A stretch of DNA of 64,000 nucleotides, from contig NZ_FCOB02000018.1 of NCBI RefSeq assembly GCF_001545075.1, positions 62,001 through 126,000 on the forward strand, written 5' to 3'. The DNA comes from Caballeronia ptereochthonis. GTDB lineage: Bacteria > Pseudomonadota > Gammaproteobacteria > Burkholderiales > Burkholderiaceae. The notes under the pieces were generated by a model. It made no database searches. It saw only the letters and a list, made by a program, of their open reading frames with translations, and was not told where the DNA came from. The translations under genes were made by a program, and so were the position numbers. Positions 33,049-41,275 of this stretch are shown here, piece by piece. Within the stretch, counting starts at the first letter, position 1; the number at the start of each line of letters is the position of its first letter.

Positions 33049-33809
33049 ACGGGCGAGACGGAACAGACATTCCTCACACGTCGTTGTGCCGTTACACCAC
33101 CGACGCCGTCTTCTATCGCGAAGATGACCTGGTGCGCGACCTCCTCGGCAAGGCCACGTTCGTCGACGTCTTCCTGAAGCAGACGTTTGGCTATTTGCCG
33201 AATGCCGCGCAACGCCGCATCGTCGATGCGGTGCTGGTGACGCTGATGGAACACGGCATGACGCCGAGCGCAATCGCAGCGCGCATGATCTATTCGAGTT
33301 CGCCGGAAAACCTGCAGGCGGCAGTCTCGGCCGGCCTGCTCGCCGTGGCGAGCCGTTTTGTCGGCACGATGGAACCCGCTGCCCAGCTTCTCGAACGCAT
33401 CGTCGCAGCCGGGGAGCATGCGGCGGACGAAGCCACGCGGATTGCCCAGGACTACCGATCGCGCCGCGCGGCGGTTCCGGGCTTTGGCCATCATCTGCAT
33501 CGTCCGGATGATCCGCGTGCCTTAGCACTGTTGAGCCTGGCGCGCGAGGTGGGTACTTACGGCGAGCGTTGTGCGGCGCTCGAGGAACTCGCCGCCAAGG
33601 TAGACGCCGCAGCGGGACGCCACATCACGATCAACGCAACGGGAGCGATTGCCGCCTTGCTTGGCGACATTGGTATTCCCGTTGCGCTGATGCGCGGTTT
33701 CGCCGTACTCAGCCGGACCGCAGGGCTCATTGCCCACATCGCGGAGGAGCAGCAGGACCCCTCTGGCCGCTTCATCTGGGACCTCGTCGACGCGAACATG
33801 ACGGCTTAG
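33045..33809 (+). CDS. Citrate synthase-family protein, citryl-CoA lyase-like
   Basis: A 254-residue protein covering the catalytic part of the citrate synthase fold (FGYLPNAAQRRIVDAVLVTL; VPGFGHHLHRPDDPRA; IALLGDIGIP-like end). Full citrate synthases are about 430 residues, so this is a short lyase/condensing form as often annotated citryl-CoA lyase. The ATG at 33045 overlaps the ligase stop (ATGA); GGAG is seven bases before. With the ligase it suggests CoA-thioester formation followed by C-C bond cleavage or condensation. Confidence 0.75.
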   Translation: MNGRDGTDIPHTSLCRYTTDAVFYREDDLVRDLLGKATFVDVFLKQTFGYLPNAAQRRIVDAVLVTLMEHGMTPSAIAARMIYSSSPENLQAAVSAGLLAVASRFVGTMEPAAQLLERIVAAGEHAADEATRIAQDYRSRRAAVPGFGHHLHRPDDPRALALLSLAREVGTYGERCAALEELAAKVDAAAGRHITINATGAIAALLGDIGIPVALMRGFAVLSRTAGLIAHIAEEQQDPSGRFIWDLVDANMTA

Positions 33810-33877
33810 TCCGCCGGTGCATTGCGCCATCAGACCGACGTGCGCCCCGTCACACTCGATTATTCAAGGAGACAACC

Positions 33878-34837
33878 ATGACCAATATCAACCAGTCGAT
33901 CATGCGCCATCATCACATCACCCTGTGCGTGGGAACGGCGCAGCAGGATTACGACTTTCACACGAAGGTGCTTTCGCTGAAAAGCGTGAAGAAGACGCTG
34001 ATCTACGATGGAACGTCGCCGTTCTACCACTTGTATTACGGTAATGACCTTGGCGAAGAAAGTACTCTGATCACCTGTTTTCCGGTCGGACATTTCGGTC
34101 GCAAAGGCCAGCGTGGCGCAGGCCAGGTTGGCAGCCTTGCACTGTCGGTGCCCGTGTCCGCCATCCCATTCTGGGAAAAGCGGCTCGCGAGGCATGGTTT
34201 CGACGTGCGGCGCTCGGAGCGCTTCGGCGAACAGGTCCTGTCATTCTCACACCCGTGCGGCATCCCGTACGAGCTGATCGGCATCGAGGACGATGCGCGC
34301 AAACCCTATTCGAATGGCGAAGTGCCTGCGGAACTGGCGATCCGTGGACTGCACACGATCACCGTCAATGCTCGCGACATGGAGTCGTCCCGGGAATTCA
34401 TGCGGCAGGGGTGGTCCGCGTATGACATCGCGCAGGACGGAAAATATGCGCGGTACGCGTTCGGTGAAGGCGCCTCCGGCAAGTACGTCGATTATGCGTT
34501 GGAACCGGGTCTTCCTCAGGCGAGCTGGACCTACGGCGAAGGAATCGTGCACCACTGCGCGTTCCAGGTGGCCGACCGCTCGGTGCAGGACAGGGTCAAG
34601 GCAAATCTTGAAGGCTTGGGCTTTACGGACACGTCGGAGCGCAAAGACCGCGGCTATTTCGAGTCGATCTATGTCCGAACGCCGAGCGGCGCCATGTTCG
34701 AGGCAACGGTCTCGAAACCCGAGGGCTTTCTGATTGATGAGCCGTATGAAAAGATGGGCCAGACGGTTCAACTGGCGCCTCAATTCGAAAGCCAGCGCGC
34801 GACGATTCTCGAATCCCTTGAAGCGCTGAACTATTGA
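33878..34837 (+). CDS. Hydroquinone-type ring-cleavage dioxygenase (PcpA/LinE-like, VOC fold)
   Basis: A 319-residue two-module VOC enzyme. His13 (HHITLCVGT), His226 (EGIVHHCAF) and Glu275 (GAMFEAT) match the iron ligands of PcpA, and the segment DRGYFESIYVRTPSGAMFEA is nearly the PcpA one. PcpA and LinE cleave (chloro)hydroquinones between a hydroxylated carbon and its neighbour to give maleylacetate or an acyl chloride. AAGGAGAC precedes the ATG. The maleylacetate reductase two genes on supports this role. Confidence 0.85.
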   Translation: MTNINQSIMRHHHITLCVGTAQQDYDFHTKVLSLKSVKKTLIYDGTSPFYHLYYGNDLGEESTLITCFPVGHFGRKGQRGAGQVGSLALSVPVSAIPFWEKRLARHGFDVRRSERFGEQVLSFSHPCGIPYELIGIEDDARKPYSNGEVPAELAIRGLHTITVNARDMESSREFMRQGWSAYDIAQDGKYARYAFGEGASGKYVDYALEPGLPQASWTYGEGIVHHCAFQVADRSVQDRVKANLEGLGFTDTSERKDRGYFESIYVRTPSGAMFEATVSKPEGFLIDEPYEKMGQTVQLAPQFESQRATILESLEALNY

Positions 34838-34844
34838 ACCGTCA

Positions 34845-34872
34845 CGGCTGGCGACGATGTGACCGCCAGCCG
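34845..34872 (+). terminator. Intercistronic hairpin
   Basis: CGGCTGGCG (34845-34853) pairs perfectly with CGCCAGCCG (34864-34872) around a 10-base loop, seven bases after the dioxygenase stop and inside the operon. It may attenuate or process the transcript rather than end it. Confidence 0.4.
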
Positions 34873-34896
34873 CCGCTGTCACGGCAGATTGCGAAA

Positions 34897-35544
34897 ATGA
34901 AGAATCCTCATCTCGTTGTTCCGGTGGTCGAGTACGGTGCGCCGGTCGAGGACGCAACACTGGCGGTGATCCTCGTGCATGGACGTGGCCAATCGCCGGA
35001 CTGGATGTACGAAAACGTCGTACGCCGGTTCGACGTCAGGAACCTCGCATGGAGAGCGCCGGCGGCCGGGGATTCATCGTGGTATCCGGAGCGGTTCATT
35101 GCACCCGTCGAGTTGAACGAGCCGCGGCTTTCATACGCACTCGCATGCGTGGACGCCGTGTCGGAAGACCTCAGGAGGCGGGGGATGCCATACGAGTCGC
35201 AGGTCTTGATGGGTTTTTCACAGGGCGCCTGTCTGTGCAGCGAATTCGTATGGCGAGCACAGCGCAGGTATCGCGCACTCGTGTCATTCACAGGCGCGCT
35301 GATTGGCCCACCGGACACGGTGCGCGATCCGTCAGCTTTCTGCTTCGAGAATATGCCCGTGCTTTTTTCGAGCTGGGATCAGGATCCTTACGTGCCCGCG
35401 GGTGAGGTGGAGAAGTCCGCCGAGCTTTTTAGAAAGGCAGGGGCCGCCGTCAAGGTGCGCGTTGATCCTGGAACCGAACACGGCATTCGCGACGCTGAGA
35501 TCGGATATGCGCGCAGCCTCGTCGATCCGGGTCGTTCCAACTAA
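34897..35544 (+). CDS. Alpha/beta hydrolase (phospholipase/carboxylesterase type)
   Basis: A 215-residue serine hydrolase with nucleophile motif GFSQGA around residue 108 (preceded by VLM), oxyanion segment ILVHGRGQSP near 30, and a C-terminal catalytic His in TEHGIRDAE. Similar enzymes accompany PcpA/LinE-type or hydroquinone dioxygenases, where they may deal with acyl or ester intermediates. The ATG at 34897 has only a weak ribosome binding site; a TTG overlapping the preceding stop (34834) would add 21 odd residues and was not chosen. Confidence 0.78.
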   Translation: MKNPHLVVPVVEYGAPVEDATLAVILVHGRGQSPDWMYENVVRRFDVRNLAWRAPAAGDSSWYPERFIAPVELNEPRLSYALACVDAVSEDLRRRGMPYESQVLMGFSQGACLCSEFVWRAQRRYRALVSFTGALIGPPDTVRDPSAFCFENMPVLFSSWDQDPYVPAGEVEKSAELFRKAGAAVKVRVDPGTEHGIRDAEIGYARSLVDPGRSN

Positions 35545-35569
35545 CATCCTATTAAACGGACTCACTACC

Positions 35570-36628
35570 ATGCGGTCTTTCGTACACGAAACCCGCCCGG
35601 CCCGTGTCGTGTTCGGCAACGGAAGCCGCCAATTGCTACCGCGCGAGCTCGACCAGCTAGGCATCCGGCGTGCAATCGTGATCACCACGCCCGAGCAGGT
35701 CGGACTCGGCCAGCAGGTCGCGGAGATTCTCAAGGACCGGTGCGCGGGCGTGCTGAACAAGGCCGTGATGCATGTGCCTGTCGACGTCGCGCGTGCAGCG
35801 ATCGAGGCTGCCCGCCAGCTCGGCGCTGACGGCTGTGTCGCAGCCGGCGGCGGATCAACGATCGGACTTGCGAAGGCGATCGCACTCGAATCGAATCTCC
35901 CGATTCTCGCGTTACCGACCACGTATGCGGGTTCGGAAATGACGCCGCTCTACGGTGTCACCGATGGCGGTGAAAAGAGAACGGGGCGTGACTGGCGTGT
36001 GATGCCGCGCGGCGTGATCTACGACCCTGAGTTGACACTTTCCCTGCCGGTCCAATTGAGCATGACGAGCGGCATGAATGCGATTGCGCACGCCGCCGAA
36101 GCGCTTTACGGGCCTGACGGTAACCCGATATACAACCTGATGGCGGAAGAAGGTATCCGTGCGCTGGCGGCAGCGCTGCCGCGTCTGCATGAAGCGTCAA
36201 GCGATCACGACGCGCGCAATGAGGCCCTATATGGAGCCTGGCTGTGCGGCACGGTCCTGGGCAATGTCCAGATGGGGCTGCATCACAAGCTGTGTCATAC
36301 GCTCGGTGGCAGTTTCAACCTGCCGCATGCGGAAGTGCATACGGTGATCCTGCCATACGCACTTGCCTACAACGCCTCGTCCGCACAGCAGGCGATGACA
36401 TGTATCGCCCGCGGGCTGCGTGGGGAGGAAGCCGTTGGAGCGTTGCGCGCCCTCAGGCGGTCACTGGGTGTGCCGCATTCCTTGCGGGAGCTGGGCATGC
36501 CGCACGATGGACTGGACCGGGCCGCCGATCTGATCGTCGCAAAGCCATATCCCAATCCGCGGCCGGTCGAGCGATCCGCAGTCAGGGAGTTGCTCGAGCG
36601 AGCCTACGCGGGCGTCGAACCCGCCTGA
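35570..36628 (+). CDS. Maleylacetate reductase (iron-containing alcohol dehydrogenase family)
   Basis: A 352-residue enzyme of the typical MalAcR length: AAGGGSTIGLAKAIAL near residue 95, metal/active-site histidines in MNAIAHAAEALY, GLHHKLCHTLGG and LPHAEVHTVILPY. It reduces maleylacetate to 3-oxoadipate with NAD(P)H, linking the ring-cleavage enzymes here to the beta-ketoadipate pathway. It lies between the hydrolase and a NIPSNAP gene. Confidence 0.9.
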   Translation: MRSFVHETRPARVVFGNGSRQLLPRELDQLGIRRAIVITTPEQVGLGQQVAEILKDRCAGVLNKAVMHVPVDVARAAIEAARQLGADGCVAAGGGSTIGLAKAIALESNLPILALPTTYAGSEMTPLYGVTDGGEKRTGRDWRVMPRGVIYDPELTLSLPVQLSMTSGMNAIAHAAEALYGPDGNPIYNLMAEEGIRALAAALPRLHEASSDHDARNEALYGAWLCGTVLGNVQMGLHHKLCHTLGGSFNLPHAEVHTVILPYALAYNASSAQQAMTCIARGLRGEEAVGALRALRRSLGVPHSLRELGMPHDGLDRAADLIVAKPYPNPRPVERSAVRELLERAYAGVEPA

Positions 36629-36670
36629 AGCGGTATCGGCCGATAAAACTTTTCTGGAGGTGTATGAGTC

Positions 36671-37384
36671 ATGCTGATCGAGCATCGCGCCTACACGCTG
36701 CGACTGGGCACGACGGAATCGTTCTGGGACGCCCAGCGCGAGCGCGGGGCCGATGGCCTGCGTCCGATCGTTGAGCGTCTGATCGGCGCCTTTGCGGCGC
36801 GAAGTGGCGCCACCGATCAGATTGTCAGCCTGTACCGCTACGACAGCTTCGAAGACTGGCAGGTTCGCCTGCTCGGACTGTATGGGCAGGCGGACCTGCA
36901 GTCTTACTTCCGTGCGGTCAGGACGCTCATCGTGTGCCAGGAGACGAAGTTCCTCGTGCCGGCGCCCCTGCCCGATCTGGCGGTTCACTGGGGCAACGGA
37001 CGGGACTGGCTGCCGAAGGTCGGACCGGTTTTTGCAGCACCGCGGGCGCTGAGCGTAGTTGAAGAGCTCACGCTCAGCCTTGTCGCCGGCGGGGTTCCCG
37101 AGTGTTGGAAAGCATTTCGCGAGCATGGGTTACACGACGATTCCATTGTGGCGTCCGGACTGTTCGGTGTGTTCAGCACCATCGCCGGCACATTGAACCA
37201 GGTCCTTTTATATCGTTGCTTCCCGGACTTCGAAGCATGGTCCGCGTATCGAAAGCGTCTTGGCGAATCCTCATGCTGGAAAGGCATCTTGCATTCGCTC
37301 GCGCCGCTGACGGTCGACGCTACGACGAAGCTCCTCGAACCCTCCAGGGTGGCGGACATGTCGCCGTTGTTCGAGGCACCCTGA
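36671..37384 (+). CDS. NIPSNAP-family protein, two domains
   Basis: A 237-residue protein made of two ferredoxin-like NIPSNAP modules (IEHRAYTLRLG at the start; VEELTLSLVAGG at about residue 134). Members often sit in catabolic operons with no proven chemistry. GGAGG lies before the ATG at 36671. Last gene of the ligase/dioxygenase/reductase run. Confidence 0.78.
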   Translation: MLIEHRAYTLRLGTTESFWDAQRERGADGLRPIVERLIGAFAARSGATDQIVSLYRYDSFEDWQVRLLGLYGQADLQSYFRAVRTLIVCQETKFLVPAPLPDLAVHWGNGRDWLPKVGPVFAAPRALSVVEELTLSLVAGGVPECWKAFREHGLHDDSIVASGLFGVFSTIAGTLNQVLLYRCFPDFEAWSAYRKRLGESSCWKGILHSLAPLTVDATTKLLEPSRVADMSPLFEAP

Positions 37385-37691
37385 GCGCGCAACGGCGTGG
37401 AAGAGTTTCCCGAGAAGAGCGCCCGGTCCGATGGGACGCAATTCACGCTGCAGTGACGTTGTGAGCCATCCGTCGCCTCAAGGGGAGGCTCACGCCTGTC
37501 TGGTGGCGAGTCGTCGATAGCCGTAAACATGGCGTCAACGAATATCCCAAGCGCATCAGTTAGGAATACGACGCACATATCGAATGATAAGAGTTATACG
37601 ACCTTTTTGATAAATCCCGTTTGTTTAAGTGTCAACCTCGACATTAAACAACCGCCCGACGACATGTTTCTTTCTTGATCGAGAAGCCACG
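37385..37691. other. AT-rich intergenic control region
   Basis: The right half (37560-37680) is clearly richer in A+T than its surroundings and carries an inverted repeat at 37622-37650. No gene is recognised. It probably holds the promoter of the SnoaL/porin pair and marks a junction between modules. Confidence 0.45.
37622..37650. promoter_or_regulatory. Inverted repeat before the SnoaL/porin genes
   Basis: TGTTTAAGTGTC (37622-37633), six bases, GACATTAAACA (37640-37650): eleven paired bases with one bulged G. It lies 42 bases before the SnoaL ATG and is a candidate operator. Confidence 0.45.
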
Positions 37692-38141
37692 ATGGAAACC
37701 AGAACGATGACGGATGAGCAGCGCAAAGCGATCGCGCTCGAGTATTTCAGGCGCATGGACAGAGGTGAGAGCATCTTCGACCTGTTTGACGACAACGCCG
37801 AGGTTTATTTCCCAAAATGGGGCGTTGCTCGCGGAAAGCATGAAATTGAGCGGCTCTTCGGCGATCTGATGAGCATTCTCGCTGGCGTATCGCATGACAT
37901 GACCTATGCCAACGTCATCCAGCAAGGTGACATGGTAGTGGTCGAAGGTTTGTCGAGCGGAATGCTGAAGAACGGCACCGAGTGGCGTGCCGGCACGACG
38001 CACGCCGGCAGGTGGTGCGACGTGTTCGAGATTCGTGATTTCAAAATCCAGCGGTGCCACGTGTATCTGGATCCCGATTACGCGGGCGCAGACACGTCCC
38101 GTTATCCATGGCTCGGCGTCGGGCGAACGACACGTTACTAG
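37692..38141 (+). CDS. NTF2-like (SnoaL) family protein
   Basis: A 149-residue single-domain protein of the SnoaL/ketosteroid-isomerase-like fold (ALEYFRRMDRGESIFDLFDD; RWCDVFEIRDFKIQRCHVYL). It is followed by the porin gene after 126 bases. Possibly an isomerase or hydratase of the neighbouring pathway, but not assignable. Confidence 0.78.
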   Translation: METRTMTDEQRKAIALEYFRRMDRGESIFDLFDDNAEVYFPKWGVARGKHEIERLFGDLMSILAGVSHDMTYANVIQQGDMVVVEGLSSGMLKNGTEWRAGTTHAGRWCDVFEIRDFKIQRCHVYLDPDYAGADTSRYPWLGVGRTTRY

Positions 38142-38267
38142 ACGGCCGTTCGAGCAATCGCATTGAACATTAAAACACGCGCAAGCATGGTCGCCCCGGA
38201 TCGGCGGCGCCATGCGCGATTCGAAAAATAAACAGCGCGATGATCCGGTGGGTTCAGGAGACGGAAA

Positions 38268-39347
38268 ATGTCATGGAAAGAGAGCAAGGCACCGGGGCTG
38301 GCCCTGTGTGCGCTTGGACTGCTGGTCGCTGATGCGGCGCGGGCGCAGAGCAGTGTCACATTGTTCGGTGTGCTCGATGCGGGACTGCTATACACCAGTA
38401 AGACGCTTGATCCGATAACCGGGCAGAATGCCGGCAAACAGTTTTCGATGATCGACGGCGGCGAATATTATTCGCAGTTCGGCATGGTGGGTACAGAAGA
38501 TCTCGGTGGTGGTTACAAGGCGAAGTTTCGTCTGGTCAGCGGATTTAGCCTTGGGAATGGTGGTCTTCTTCATTGCAACGGAAATCTGTTTGGCTGTGAG
38601 GCGTGGGTCGGAATAGGAGGACCACCTGGAGAGATCAAACTGGGCTTGCAGTTTTCTCCCTTTTTCCTTGCCGTCTACGACTCGGACCCACGCAGTCTCT
38701 CGCTGTTCGGAAGCGGTTCGGTACCGCTTGTGGACAATGTGCTCGGCACCGGTATTTTCAACGCCAATTCCATTTCCTACACCAGTCCGGTACTGAGTGG
38801 TCTGCAGGCAAGCGTCCTGTATGCGTTTGGCGGGCAGGCAGGCAACTTTCAGGCGGGGCGGCAGTACTCGGCGCGCCTCAGATACCAGCTGGGCGGCCTT
38901 ACCGTCAACGCGGCGTTCTACGACGGCAACAGCGGCGGCACGGCACAGACACCGATTCCGACCAGCGTTCAGTATGAGGGCCGGATGCTGAGCGTCGGTT
39001 ACCAGTTCGGCTCGCTGACCGCGAAGGCTTCGTTCGTCAATTACAAAGTCGCCGGGTCGTTCAACAACAACGTCTATGGTGGCGGTGTTACCTGGTATGT
39101 AATGCCTACGCTGGACGTCAACGGTGGCGTCTGGGTGACGAGCGACCGCAACCATACGGCCAATCATTCGGTACTCGCGGCATTCGGCACGGACTATTTT
39201 TTGTCGAAGGCAACGACGCTCTATGCGCAGATGGGTATGGTCAACAACCACGGTGCAATGAACACAGGTCTGGCGCTGACCGGTGCGATGTACGAGGTGG
39301 CCGGCACGACCGTCGGCGCTGTGGTCGGCATTCGACACACTTTCTGA
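38268..39347 (+). CDS. Outer-membrane porin, Burkholderia OmpC-like family
   Basis: A 359-residue porin: signal peptide to about residue 26 (DAARAQ), mature N-terminus SSVTLFGVLDAGLLY as in betaproteobacterial trimeric porins, alternating beta strands, and a C-terminal phenylalanine (VGIRHTF) required for barrel assembly. Placed at the end of the catabolic cluster it probably admits the substrate across the outer membrane. Confidence 0.9.
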   Translation: MSWKESKAPGLALCALGLLVADAARAQSSVTLFGVLDAGLLYTSKTLDPITGQNAGKQFSMIDGGEYYSQFGMVGTEDLGGGYKAKFRLVSGFSLGNGGLLHCNGNLFGCEAWVGIGGPPGEIKLGLQFSPFFLAVYDSDPRSLSLFGSGSVPLVDNVLGTGIFNANSISYTSPVLSGLQASVLYAFGGQAGNFQAGRQYSARLRYQLGGLTVNAAFYDGNSGGTAQTPIPTSVQYEGRMLSVGYQFGSLTAKASFVNYKVAGSFNNNVYGGGVTWYVMPTLDVNGGVWVTSDRNHTANHSVLAAFGTDYFLSKATTLYAQMGMVNNHGAMNTGLALTGAMYEVAGTTVGAVVGIRHTF

Positions 39348-39421
39348 CCGTGCATCCTTATGCGCCACATCTGGGCTGTGGCGCGACATCACATCCATTC
39401 CTTTCAATGAGGCAAATCAAC

Positions 39422-39787
39422 GTGCAGTACATCAAGTCAATCCAAAGCGCGGCCGGCGTTTTGATCATGGTATGTGCGTCCGCTGGGCATGCGCAGGTCG
39501 GTGCAAGCGTGGCGGAACCTTCGGTGGCATCGGCCAGTACCGTCTCAAGCCAAAAGGCTTTGAAGGCGGAGAATCGCAGGCTGCAGAAAGCCGTGCTGCG
39601 CAGTCTCTCGCAAACGAAAGGCCTCAACGCAAGTAACATCCTTGTCGTCGCTCGAAGCGGCGTGATTACGCTGGCCGGCTCCGTTCCCGCTAGTGACCAG
39701 CTCGACCTCGCGGTTGCGACAGCCAAGGGCGTGGAAGGCGTCAGCGGTGTAAGGAACGACCTGACGGTGAGGCCTGAAGGTCTTTAG
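39422..39787 (+). CDS. Secreted BON-domain protein
   Basis: A 121-residue protein with a Sec signal peptide (MQYIKSIQSAAGVLIMVCAS, ending GHAQ) and a C-terminal BON domain (SGVITLAGSVPASDQLDLAV). BON domains bind phospholipid or envelope surfaces. GTG at 39422 with GAGG eight bases upstream is preferred; an ATG at 39407 without a ribosome binding site adds five residues. Confidence 0.75.
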   Translation: MQYIKSIQSAAGVLIMVCASAGHAQVGASVAEPSVASASTVSSQKALKAENRRLQKAVLRSLSQTKGLNASNILVVARSGVITLAGSVPASDQLDLAVATAKGVEGVSGVRNDLTVRPEGL

Positions 39788-40253
39788 CCAGTGAAACTCG
39801 GCGCCGAGTGCGCATTGCGGGGCACGGGACGCGTCGAATCCGAGGAGGCGAGCCTGCGGCGAGGGGGAGGACCTTCCACAGAGCAGCCGTTGCACTGGGA
39901 GCGGAGGCATTGCCGATGAATGGCATGTCCTCGGACAGTGCCATCGCGCTCGACGATTGGGCAGCATGCCCAGGCATGACGCACGCGCACATCGGTCGAC
40001 CACCAGAGACATGGCGATCATGCGCGATCACCGCCTGGCACGGATCTGGCATCAGGAGGGGCGGAGTATAAGCGGCTAGCGCCGGGCGAATGCAGTCCGG
40101 CGTGGGGCATTGCTCCTGGGGCGCATCGCGCGCCCACGTCGACCGTGTCGACGTTCGAACGGAATCGCCGGATTCCGCCGACAGGAAGCGCAAGACCGCC
40201 CCTGACTTCGAGCGTCGCCATGGTCTTCCGATAGTCATGTTCGGGAGCCATTC
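39788..40253. other. 466-base interval with no recognised gene
   Basis: Both strands have open frames (for example 39784-39990 on the minus strand), but none has a start signal or a recognisable domain; they look like chance frames in GC-rich DNA. The interval separates the porin/BON genes from the NMT1-type transporter operon and should hold that operon's promoter, which I could not place. Confidence 0.4.
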
Positions 40254-41237
40254 ATGCGTCTCTTTCGTCGCTTCTTTCACACTGCCGTTCTTGCAACCAC
40301 CTTCGGTTTCGCCGCCACCCAGGCACACGCCGGAGATCGCGTCACCGTGCTGACGAGCTGGTACGCGCAAGCCGAGCACGGCGGGTTCTATCAGGCGCTC
40401 GCCACCGGTCTTTACGAGAAGGCCGGGCTCGACGTCACCATCAAGATGGGCGGCCCGCAAGTCAACGGCATGCAGCTGCTCGTTGGCGGGCAGGCGGATT
40501 TCATTCTCGGCTATGACTTTCAGGTGCTGTCGAGCGTCGAAGCCGGCATCCCCGTTGAAACGGTCGCGGCATCGTTCCAGTTCGATCCGCAGGGCATGCT
40601 CACGCACGACGACGTGAAGAGTCTCTCGGATCTGAAGGGCAAGACGATTCTCGTCGCCGGCTCGGGCCGCACGTCGTGGTGGCCGTGGCTCAAGGGGAAG
40701 TACGGCTACGTGGACGCGCAGACGCGCCCCTATACCTTCAACCTTCAGCCGTTCTTCGTCGACAGGAATGTCGCGATGCAGGCGTACCCGTCGTCCGAGC
40801 CTTTTCAGGCCGAGCGCGCCAACGTCAGGACCCACTTCTTCCTGTTCGCCGATGACGGCTACCCGCCCTACAACACGACGATCGTCGGCTTGAAGAAAAC
40901 CATCGATGCGAAGCCGGATGTGGTCGCGCGCTTCGTGAAGGCGTCGATGGAAGGCTGGAAGAGCTATCTCGCCGATCCCGCGCCGGGCAACGCCCTCATC
41001 AAGAAGGACAACCCCGAGATGACCGATGCGCAGCTCGCGTTCGGCGTCGCGCAACTGAAGGCGCTGAAGCTCGTGACGGGCGGCGATGCCGCCACGCTCG
41101 GCATCGGCGCGATGACCGATGCGCGCTGGAAGAAGACCTACGACTACATGGTGTCCGCGAAGCTCCTGAAGGCGGGAACCGACTACAAGAGCGCCTACAC
41201 GCTGAAATACGTGCAGGACGCGAAGGTCATGCCCTGA
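40254..41237 (+). CDS. ABC transporter substrate-binding protein (NMT1/THI5-like)
   Basis: A 327-residue periplasmic protein with Sec signal (ending TQAHAG) and the NMT1-like body (VTVLTSWYAQAEHGGFYQAL; TGLYEKAGLDVTIKMGGPQV). This group carries pyrimidine precursors, taurine-like sulfonates, nitrate or other heterocycles. First gene of a five-gene operon with a Rieske oxygenase, ATPase, permease and 8-oxoguanine-deaminase-like enzyme. Confidence 0.85.
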   Translation: MRLFRRFFHTAVLATTFGFAATQAHAGDRVTVLTSWYAQAEHGGFYQALATGLYEKAGLDVTIKMGGPQVNGMQLLVGGQADFILGYDFQVLSSVEAGIPVETVAASFQFDPQGMLTHDDVKSLSDLKGKTILVAGSGRTSWWPWLKGKYGYVDAQTRPYTFNLQPFFVDRNVAMQAYPSSEPFQAERANVRTHFFLFADDGYPPYNTTIVGLKKTIDAKPDVVARFVKASMEGWKSYLADPAPGNALIKKDNPEMTDAQLAFGVAQLKALKLVTGGDAATLGIGAMTDARWKKTYDYMVSAKLLKAGTDYKSAYTLKYVQDAKVMP

Positions 41238-41275
41238 GCGCGCAAGCGAAGCGTCCACGATACCGAGAGAACATC

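Noticed and set aside
39741..41258. 505-residue minus-strand frame opposite the NMT1-like binding protein
   Set aside because: Antisense shadow that merely extends into the empty gap at 39788-40253; no start signal or domain.
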